Positions 56,184 through 64,000 of a stretch of 64,000 bases of DNA are shown here, piece after piece. A program made the position numbers and the translations under genes. Each line of letters starts with the position of its first letter. Positions within the stretch are counted from its first letter, which is position 1. The DNA is taken from positions 1,072,001 through 1,136,000 of the forward strand of contig JBAIAA010000656.1 in assembly GCA_037893245.1 (NCBI GenBank), read 5' to 3'. Source of the DNA: Crossaster papposus (Eukaryota > Echinodermata > Asteroidea > Velatida > Solasteridae). The notes beneath the pieces are model-generated. The model was not told the origin of the DNA and made no database searches. It saw only the letters and a program-made list of their open reading frames with translations.

Positions 56184-57375
56184 TACGTATGTAAGGTAAA
56201 GCTGCATGTACATGTATGGTGCAAACCAAGTCTGTTGTAATAAGCTGACACCAACTACACGCCACAATATCAGATCCAGCTAGGATAAAATTGGCCGGGC
56301 GGTACTTTTTCAACCTGATGAACGGTTGAAAGGAGACACCTCATTTGCATACAATCCTCGCAACGCCTGACAGCGATTGGTCCCTGACAACTAACTCACC
56401 AATCAGAGCCTAGGATTGTCTTAATGGACCAATCAATCATACCATGTGCGTAATTAGAGCCAGCTGGTTGCCTCCCAAGTCTACAGGATTTAAGACCATA
56501 AGGCTGGCTGTGTTAATATCAAATGATACCGGTTATAAAGTCTAATCTGAAGATTATTGTATCGAAACAAATGGCACAATATTGTTTGTGTACAGGAAAG
56601 CAACGATTGTAAAGAATAATGTAGGATTGGCAGGGCTTTGGATAGTCTACTGTATCTGATGACAGAAAACCATAAGTGGCGACAAACTGCAAATAAGGTT
56701 CTAAATACAGACTACATACATACCGGTATGTACATTGTACAAAAGAAATAATGAGCTGCGTGCGATTCCTATGATATCCCGACTTCAACTACATCTTACC
56801 AACATTGATTCATCTTCATTTGTACGTACAGGTACTGCCTTCCAGTGACAATGAGAGACACAGACATACTTTTGAATTACCACTGCTGATGCAAGTGTAG
56901 CATTCATGTGAGGACAATTAAGTACCTGGTACTCATTTTTCAATTCAATTCAGGTTTATTAAATCCAACAAAAAAGAAAGTCAAAGACTTAAATAATTTG
57001 GTTTACAAAAAATGCAATAAAAAGTATTCAGAAAATGACATGTCTAAAAAGTAGAAAATGACATGTCTAAAAAGTAGAAAATATGAGAACCAGTAAAATA
57101 AATGGCAAATACAAAAAATTAATAAAACAAAATTAAAATAAAAGAATTATTAGAAAACGATTCGTTTGCAAGTTTATGGAAATGCTGAATTCAGCACCTG
57201 TAACATGGATGGTACTGGTGAGTTTCTGTATCTCCGAGCTTTTTTTCGCAAAGTTTCTAGTTGTCGTGTGCTTCTTAGAGTATGCTCTAATAAAATAAGT
57301 GGATTTTCGTTCTGGTGGCAGGAGATGGCAGTGTATAATGGGAGTCAGTAGGGAATTTGCAAATTTTAAGACCTC
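56184..57375. other. No gene seen
   Basis: A-rich stretch at 56940-57160 beginning 'ttcaattcaggtttattaaatcc', with 'aaaatgacatgtctaaaaagtag' duplicated at 57033 and 57056. It resembles a retrotransposon 3' end but is not assigned. Confidence 0.4.
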
Positions 57376-57618
57376 GGGCCAATTTCATAGAGCTGCTTAA
57401 GCATAAAAATGGCTTAAGCACAAAATATTCTTGCTTAGTAAAACCAGCTTACCAGCCACAACTCCATGTGATGTATAGTGTTTGTGGTTGGTATTTAGCT
57501 GTTGTTGGCTTAGCATAACGATCACATGAAATTTTGGCTCCTAACTTGATTTACCAAGCAAGGATTTTTGTTCTTAAGCAACATTTTGTGCTTTTAAGCA
57601 GCTCTATGAAATTGGCCC
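57376..57618. mobile_element. MITE with GGGCCAATTTCATAGAGCTG ends
   Basis: The left end GGGCCAATTTCATAGAGCTG (then cttaagca) is inverted at the right (..cttttaagCAGCTCTATGAAATTGGCCC). Inner repeats of CTTAAGCA / TGCTTAG and 'ttgcttagtaaa'/'tttaccaagcaa' extend the pairing. Ends of this style (GGGCC-ATTTCAT) are widespread in marine invertebrates. Target duplication not resolved. Confidence 0.88.
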
Positions 57619-57625
57619 CAGGTGT

Positions 57626-57921
57626 TTAGGCCTTTGACACAATGACTAGATGTTTAAACAAGTCATGAGATCGTGATTTAGATGAAGTATTTGGGTAAGC
57701 AATTATACGAAGAGCTCCTTTTTGTACTCTTTCAATATTCTGAGCTCGTTTTTTTGTAATTCCCGATGCCCACACAACCACTCCAGTTCCAGTAATATTG
57801 TAATTGTAATACATGTACATGTATTAACTAATATCCATTTTTTTGTTTGTAATTTTGTGAAGGTTAGTGAAATAACCATGTAACTATGATTTCTGAAATT
57901 TGCCCAATTTGACTCTAACAA
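57626..57921 (-). mobile_element. LINE 3' end of reverse-transcriptase ORF
   Basis: On the minus strand, VVVWASGITKK then NIERVQKGALRIIAYPN, the conserved C-terminal region after the RT domain in CR1/RTE-like LINEs (W.... 'I..VQKRALRII'). An upstream piece in a second frame (LESNWANFRNHSYMVIS..) suggests a frameshift. The copy is truncated at both sides. Confidence 0.7.
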
Positions 57922-58686
57922 GAAGCATTACTCTTTTGGCCGTTGCTCATTTCTGAAAACTCTGTCCAGAGCTGAATTCCCTCCAATTTCATTAAGAGTT
58001 GCATCAAACGTACGTGACAATCTGCCCAACACTGTAATCAATCAAAAAAGCAACATAACACCCCCACCAAAATCACTCCTCAGGCCCTGTCACGCAACCA
58101 GATAAAGAACAAATTTCAATCAGGTAAAAAAAACTCTATTTTTGTTGTTTTTTTAGTTAGAGTATGTAAACTGATACCCTAGCTTCTTCAGGTTGTTTCT
58201 ACTGCGCTGATTCTTTGGCTAACAACAACAAAAATGAGGGTTTTTTTTTTGTTTCTTTAAATGGAAATTTTGTGTAAAGAAAACCTTAGCCTTTACCATT
58301 ACAAGGTAAGGGATATGGGACTTCTATATTTCTGTATACAGCTATCTTGGAGTGAATCAAGCAAATTGCCCACTCAATAACTCCACTTAATCTTCATGTA
58401 ATCTAAAACGTACACCATATTCCTACAGTCTACATGTATACGTACATGTAGGCCCAGTTGTGTGTGGTTAGATACATGGACACAGGTAGGAACGGATTGC
58501 CTTGCATGACTACATGTACATAAGGTTTAGGCCCAGTTGTGTGTGGTTAGATAGATGTACAGGTACATGTTCATGGATAGATGGTGATGTAGAACTTAGT
58601 CATGCAAGGAAACCCCTTCAATCTCTGCAAGACTGCCAAGCGTCCCTATAAAAGCATTTCTGACAACTTTGAAAACCGCCAACATA
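57922..58686. other. No gene seen
   Basis: A 'aggcccagttgtgtgtggttagatac' block is duplicated at about 58451 and 58529. The remainder is featureless. Confidence 0.4.
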
Positions 58687-58767
58687 GGACAAGATAGCTC
58701 AGTTGGTAGAGCGCTGGTCCGGTATTCTGAAAGTCGCAGGTTCAAGTCCCACCTTGCCAATTTTTTT
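58687..58767 (+). tRNA. tRNA-like gene or tRNA pseudogene
   Basis: Contains box A TAGCTCAGTTGGTAGAGC (58695-58712), box B GGTTCAAGTCC (58739-58749) and a T-run terminator (58761-58767), the layout of a pol III tRNA gene. The D arm pairs well. The acceptor arms (GGACAAG / CTTGCCA) pair only partly, the anticodon stem and T stem have mismatches, and no anticodon can be assigned safely. It is most likely a tRNA pseudogene or a SINE head without a body. Confidence 0.5.
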
Positions 58768-58909
58768 GTTCACTTTGAAATTAATGCAAATTTATCTAGT
58801 CAGTTTTCCTTGTGGTTTATTTGCGTATTTCGATTGTGTTAGTAATCTGCTTTTTTAGTAGTACAGATAGCTTGGTCGCATTATGTTATTTTGTGTACAT
58901 CCTAATGAT

Positions 58910-59168
58910 TTAAAGGTAGGATACGCCATTGGTAATTTCTTGAATTATCATGAATGGGTAAATTTGGGGGGTTGAATTTTATAGTAAATATCGTTTAACT
59001 GACCTGCTCGAAGTTTTACAGTCATTGATGCCGAGAAAAGCACGGAAAACAATCATTTTGCTGGATGCCTAGAATCATTATTTACTTTCAAATGAGTAAG
59101 ATATTTCTTAATAATTCGGTAGTAATTTTTTTTTTTCGATATCTGCAAATGGTGTAACCTACCTTTAA
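58910..59168 (+). mobile_element. Family B TTAA MITE, internally deleted
   Basis: Ends TTAAAGGTAGGATACGCCAT and ATGGTGTAACCTACCTTTAA. The middle jumps from 'gagaaaagcacggaaaaca' straight to 'atcattttgctggatgcc', losing about 100 bp compared with 49100-49478. LINE sequence begins right after its TTAA. Confidence 0.9.
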
Positions 59169-59170
59169 TT

Positions 59171-59850
59171 AATAAACCTTACACCCACACCTCTGCCCTG
59201 ATTATTGAGACTAATTTCAGTGTGATAGATCCCAGACAGTTTGGATCAATACAAGGATCTTCCACATCCCATTATTTGGTTCGTCTACTAGATGAAGTCT
59301 ACAAGCAAACTGATAAACCTTACACCTCTGCCCTGATTATTGAGACTAATTTCAGTGTGATAGATCCCAGACAGTTTGGATCATTACAAGGATCTTCCAC
59401 ATCACATTATTTAGTTCATAAACTCAAGTGGGACAAACAGATTGACTCAATGTGTAAGTTATTTAGTTAAAGACTACATTTTTATGTCAGTAAAATGTTG
59501 TGGTCTTCCTATTAAGATCTTATCACAGTGTACATTTAGCATGTCAGATCTACTCTAGAATATGCTACTCCTGTCTAGCACCCTGATTTATCACACACAC
59601 ACTAAAGAGAATGCCTCAGAGAAAAAATACAACGAAAGGGTTTCCACATCATCTTGTCCTATGAATACTGAGCTAACCGGTCTTACAATTTGTTCCCAAC
59701 TCAACGTTCCCAACTCAACACTACAGGTACCCCTCTTTTCCAGCGAACAGAACAATTGTGTTCTAGTTTTGGTAAATCACTACTTGCAACCTACAAATTC
59801 AGAGACTGGCTGCCTCTCAGTTGAAACAATAGGTTGAGTTGAGGAATAAT
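59171..59850 (+). mobile_element. Rearranged LINE reverse-transcriptase remnant
   Basis: A 135-bp segment (59201 on, again 59336 on) encoding TSALIIETNFSVIDPRQFGS and then QGSSTSHYLV is duplicated in frame. These are N-terminal RT motifs (DPxQFG..xGSSTxHxL and the A-motif DFSKAF region, here ETNFS). It then joins abruptly to KWDKQIDSM, a motif that normally lies after YADD. Further down, 'leyatpvw'-type and LTGLT-type C-terminal blocks are discernible to about 59850. The catalytic core is deleted, so it is inactive. Confidence 0.7.
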
Positions 59851-60105
59851 TACCAGCTTAGCACAATACGTTTTAGGTCAAGACTTACAAACAACTATTT
59901 GACTGAGCTGTTAAACAAAAAGTTGTGACATGTTCCATGATTGATACTTTGGATTTTTATTATCAATATTTCAATTCCTAAATGATATCTCCTAAAATAA
60001 AGACTGTAAGGAGGTTTCTAACCACCCTAACCCCCCAAGGGGTATTCTGTGAGTTCCCTTCCACACACATCAGATTGCATTATTTGTCAAAGTGTCAACC
60101 TTAGA
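59851..60105. other. No gene seen
   Basis: Short spacer. Confidence 0.4.
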
Positions 60106-60565
60106 GTGGGTTTTCACGGGGCACGTGAACGATACGCTTAGGATGCGAAGTCCAACATTCGTATTTTTCGTTACAAAAGTTCGCCAAACATGCATAGGGG
60201 TTCAGAAGCGTCGTCAATTGTTCGCGGGAGTCGTTTTTAGTTCGGCAGTAAATTCAAAAAAGTTATTAATTTCTTGCGAACGTTTCCAGCAAAAGTTTGC
60301 ATGTGTCTCATAATGTCCGCACGAATGTTGCCCGAAATTCGTGCAACATTCGTGTTGTTTGCATTTTAGTCACATGTTCTTCGTGTATGTTGACTGGCCA
60401 TAGTTCGGCAACGCTACACACGACATTCGCACATACGTTGTGAGAACTACATGTACGGTACGCACAAACTGCATTGTCGTGACACATTCGGAGAAACTTC
60501 TCCGAATGTTAAACTTTGCCATTTATTCGGCATTTGCAACCTTCGTGGGTCCCGTTAAAACCCAC
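60106..60565. mobile_element. MITE with GTGGGTTTT ends
   Basis: GTGGGTTTTCACGGGGCAC (60106 on) pairs with GTGGGTCCCGTTAAAACCCAC (60545-60565). The interior is CG-richer than the flanks and repeats 'acattcgt' and 'gttcg' words. No transposase motif. Confidence 0.75.
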
Positions 60566-61462
60566 ACTTACACAGTGCGAGAGATCCATCAGGTCCACCT
60601 GTTGCAGTTTGTTGTGTGTGGTAGGGTAATAGGTTAAAGTTTAGTTTAATCTTTCTTGATCTTTTTTACGTGTTTACTTATACAAATTTAATGTATTTGA
60701 TGAGGTATTTTCTTGTACTGCCATTTTAATTCAGCCCTAGAGGTGCGACATTGGCATAATGATGATGATAATAATAATAATAATACTTTAATCAATTTAT
60801 TTATTAAATTAACAAATTAACTAAATTAATTAATAAGTTAACGTAAATTAACAGCTCAAAGAGTAGAATATGTTTTTCCTTAAGAATTTCTGTCAACGTC
60901 TTTCAAAAATGGCAAATGTTTGAAGAAACCTTCTGTGTGCTTTCTGGATCAATAAACTGGATAATGTTGCAATAAGCAGGTTGACTAGTTAGTAGTTAGA
61001 CCAGTTAATCTCAATACTAGCTAGCACCCATGGCTCACTGATGTACATACGGTACCATGTGGTAAATTTCCTTGCAAGGGTCATTGGTAACTTCAGCAAC
61101 TCATCCCAACTCCAAGATCAATCCAGGGACCATTTAACTCATCCAGGCAAAATTAAATAATGCACTGACCTGGGGAAAATGAGCTGCTGGAACCGTGGCC
61201 AGGCCAGCCTGGCAGGCAGGCAAGGCATGGTCTGACTAGAGATAGGTCAGGTTTGGCTAATTCAAAACTAATCAAATGGTCAAGGGAGGAAGAAAAATTG
61301 ACCAGTGAACAATGACCAGCTGTAATAAAAGAATACCAGGCCGTAATTAAATCAGTTTGTTTGCTTCAATTACTTGGCAACATTTACATATCCAGCTTTA
61401 AGGGTGTGATGGATGCTTACTTCACTGATTGTACTACACACACTACAAATTGACACTCTCAT
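60566..61462. other. No gene seen
   Basis: An AATTAATTAA-rich stretch at 60770-60860 follows (AAT)n. Otherwise featureless. Confidence 0.4.
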
Positions 61463-61799
61463 TTAAAGGTTGGATACACCATTGGTAATTGCTTGAATTA
61501 TCATGATTGGGTAGATTTGTAGGGTTGTATTTTATAGTAAATATCGTTTAACTGACCTGTCCGAAGTTTTTCAATCATGGATGCCGAGAAAAGCACCAAA
61601 AACAGCGTTTGTTTTCTACCGGCGATCGCAAATTTTTTCATTATAAAATTATATTTTTTCGGAATAATTATAAGATATCTAGCGCAATCATTTTGCTGGA
61701 TGCCTACAATCATTATTTACTTTCAAATGAGTAAGATATTTTTTCATAATTCGGTAGTAAATATTGTTGATATCTGCAAATGGTGTATCCTACCTTTAA
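61463..61799 (+). mobile_element. Family B TTAA MITE, first of a tandem pair
   Basis: Ends TTAAAGGTTGGATACACC and GGTGTATCCTACCTTTAA. Its right TTAA (61796-61799) is also the left TTAA of the next copy. Confidence 0.92.
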
Positions 61800-62176
61800 A
61801 GGTAGTATACACCATTGGTAATTTGTTGAATTATCAGGAATGGGTGGATTTGGGGGGTTGTATTTTATAGTAAATATCGTTTAACTGACCTGTCCGAATT
61901 TGTACATTCATGGATGCTGAGAAAAGCATGAAAAACAGCGTTTGTTTTCCACCGGCGTCGAGCGGTATGTTATCTTTGTTTTTTCGCGCTCGCCGGACGG
62001 CGAGAATGAATTTTGGTTTATACAATTCAATTTTTTGGAACAATTACAGGATATCTAGGGCCCTCATTTTGCTGGATGCCTACAATCATTATTTACTTTT
62101 AAATAAGTAAGATATTTCTTAATAATTCGGTAGTAATTTTTTTTCGATATCTGCAAATGGTGTATACTACCTTTAA
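61796..62176 (+). mobile_element. Family B TTAA MITE, second of a tandem pair
   Basis: Ends TTAAAGGTAGTATACACC and GGTGTATACTACCTTTAA. The same T-for-G change (GTAGTATAC) is present symmetrically at both ends, so this copy either derives from a sub-family or its ends were homogenised. Confidence 0.92.
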
Positions 62177-62924
62177 CAGAAGGTAAAAGGTGTTGTTCTT
62201 CCCAGGAGTTTCTGTCATGCCAATTTGCAGCTCTAATGGGTTGAGTATGCAACATGAGTTACTTCGAGTAACAAACACTTGGTAGGGTAATAGTGTGAGA
62301 ATCAGTCAAAGGTAGACTTGTCATAGTCTTCTCAGCACAATACACCAGAATAGAGAGTTACCATAATGTGGCCTACTTTATTGATGAATTATTAGGTCCA
62401 GTAGCCGCAGAAAGCTGCCCGTTTTCCAAAAATGCCCTAAGTCGGGTATTATCGTAAATGTTCGCGATGTTCGAGTATTTCAAGGAGTTAAGTTGTAAAG
62501 TAAACTTTAACAAAATAATTTGCCCATCGAGCCAGATTCTTGTTTCTGGTTTGCATAAAATTTGAAGCTCGCATTGGCAAAAATCAATATCTGACAAAAT
62601 GCCTAATAATTTGCCAATGCAGACGCTGTGCCTTTTTGGTAAAAGCCGTTATAATTTAAATTGTTAACATCTAAAAATAGCTACATGTATGCTGCCTGAA
62701 GTGCGTCATGATCTATTTTTGTTGCTGGTGGCTACATGTACCTGAACTACAATTAAGATGTCTACATGTAGGCATAAACAAATTGTCAGGTCAGGGAACC
62801 AGACTAACTTCATCTTCCATTGTAATACACCGCTAACATTCTTAACAAGGAAGCTTCAAAGTAAAATGACAGTAGACTACACCTTATTATTCAATACTAT
62901 CAAGTCAAAGTGACTACAGTGAAA
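62177..62924. other. No gene seen
   Basis: The minus frame 62373-62597 has fair composition but no motif. ATTATTAGG near 62388 and CCTAATAAT near 62602 are inverted but no fuller arms are evident. Confidence 0.4.
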
Positions 62925-63011
62925 AACCCACCTCTGATCGAGGTTCGTAAAAGAACTATCCCACATCTAGGCCCGGTCAGTGTCAAAATAATCTACGCGT
63001 GAACTGGTTAA
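62925..63011 (-). mobile_element. Family A fragment, right end only
   Basis: Matches 'acccgcctc-gatcgag-ttcgt-aaa', 'cccggtcagtgt-aaaataat' and the end ACGCGTGAACTGGTTAA of family A. Confidence 0.7.
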
Positions 63012-63226
63012 GACCTACATGTACTTGTACATAGGTATGTAAATTCTGTAGCAAACAAAAGTACAGATTTAAAGAGTTTTTACTGCAATGGCCAGAGAGT
63101 TCCACAACTACAAGCAACGTAGTTAACCCTAAAAATGCTGACAATGGACATGTACCGTAGCAGTAACTCTGGTGCAAAACAAATGTAACAGTTCACACCA
63201 AAAGGAACTAAACGCTATGGACTTAC

Positions 63227-63325
63227 CTTAGATCCACATGGAATCCTCCTGAAATAATGATGGAGTGGCTTAGGGTGAAGGAGCTCAAACACAAGGCAGA
63301 AATGACCATCAAATGAGAAGGTATT
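63227..63325 (-). CDS. Probable 99-bp exon with strong splice sites
   Basis: On the minus strand, CTGCTATTTTTCAG directly precedes the segment and GTAAGT follows AAG at its end, both close to animal consensus. Two frames are open. One reads NTFSFDGHFCLVFELLHPKP in phase 0, loosely like kinase strand 4-5 motifs (FDGH-CLVFELL), a weak hint only. The other begins at an ATG (63309) with MVISALCLSSFTLSHSIIIS then GGFHVDL, which resembles a signal peptide and would make this a first coding exon. Which frame is used, and the gene, cannot be settled here. The next exon would lie at lower coordinates and was not found. Confidence 0.45.
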
Positions 63326-64000
63326 CTGAAAAATAGCAGTTGAATAAAATGCGGTACATAATTCACTTTACATACAAACAAGTTAGATGTCACAGTCAAT
63401 TTTACACCTTTTCAGTTTTTAATTTGTGGGCTGCAATATGAATAAATAGTGTAGGGAATTATGAGGCATTTCATGCACAATAAAACAATGATTATTAAGG
63501 GAATATATACAATATATACAATATTTGGGTAATTTCGGAAATGATTGAACCAAAAAGTCCAAATTTGAAAATGCGTCAGATAAAAGTACCATGTAGTTTC
63601 ATAAAGTAATACTGAATTTGACCAATTATAGTTTGTCAGAAATAAGTTGGCAATATCCAAAACTCCAAACAATTGAGCTTCAGAAGACCCTTGGATCTTT
63701 TTACCAAATTGAAACAATGATTCACAGCAGAAAGGTCTATACCCGGTAACTTCAGAATTGGAAGATGTAATTAATTTTGGATTGCAGAATCAGACATACA
63801 ATACGGTATGGCCACAAATTCCAAAATTAGACATTACAGTTTGGACGTACACGTTCGAAGACTGCCATATAATAATCACCTAACACAAGTTCCTCTTGTT
63901 GTTTTTAAAAAGAAAGAACATTTAATTTGAAAGTTGGCAATTAACCATTTTTTTTTTAAACTTGTTGCATCTCATTTCTGTGTGCTGTATTGAAAAATTA
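63326..64000. other. No gene seen
   Basis: AT-rich, probably intron or upstream flank of the exon at 63227-63325. The 101-codon minus frame at 63412-63717 is rich in F/Y/I/N and judged chance. Confidence 0.4.

Overview
The window looks like nuclear DNA of a marine invertebrate animal, most likely a deuterostome such as an echinoderm; this is an inference from style, since no gene settles it. It is AT-rich, has long poly-C/poly-G tracts and many ATGTAC/GGTACC palindromic microsatellites, carries tRNA-derived SINEs with pol III boxes, decayed LINE reverse-transcriptase pieces and dozens of short inverted-repeat DNA transposons (MITEs). It has no bacterial gene density, operons or Shine-Dalgarno-led ORFs, and no CRISPR array. 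Most long open frames are chance or lie inside minisatellites.

The dominant structure is a set of non-autonomous elements that end at TTAA. Family A (end CCAGTTCGCGCCGG) has about 13 full or partial copies (near 1.1, 2.7, 3.6, 3.9, 10.1, 21.6, 21.9, 24.3, 30.5, 31.9, 46.5, 52.0 and 62.9 kb). Family B (end AGGTAGGATACACCATT) has seven (23.5, 32.2, 32.4, 49.1, 58.9, 61.5, 61.8 kb). Smaller families are C (15.9 kb), G (end CCCTAACCCTCCC; 9.3, 19.5, 31.0 kb), H (7.3, 33.8 kb) and E (9.0, 28.6 kb). In two places neighbouring copies share one TTAA. At 9.29 kb a G-type insert sits in a TTAA that is empty in the related E element at 29.28 kb. Other elements: a hAT-like element with a perfect 8-bp target duplication (40587-41222), a second fold-back with an 8-bp duplication (35703-36433), a Tc1/mariner-type MITE (8081-8393), several hairpin elements, four SINEs and three LINE fragments.

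Tandem arrays: a 17-bp array of about 2.1 kb (11999-14118), 16-bp arrays (20188, 41336, 42046), an 18-bp array inside a coding-like stretch (18908), a roughly 22-bp array (28793), a KpnI-site-rich array split by a SINE (37031-38120), tandem units of about 170-200 bp (44.8-45.7 kb) and a 110-bp satellite with A-B-B / A-B-B' order (52991-53703).

Protein-coding evidence is sparse: a possible small gene at 24936-25133 with a downstream AATAAA; a frame-disrupted, gene-like stretch beginning at an ATGGCGGCG start (18669-19285) with a possible further exon at 19425-19525; a 44-residue very basic ORF on the minus strand at 15421-15555; and a minus-strand exon with good splice sites at 63227-63325. 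None is assigned to a named gene. The window is best read as intergenic or intronic repeat-rich DNA with a few gene edges.
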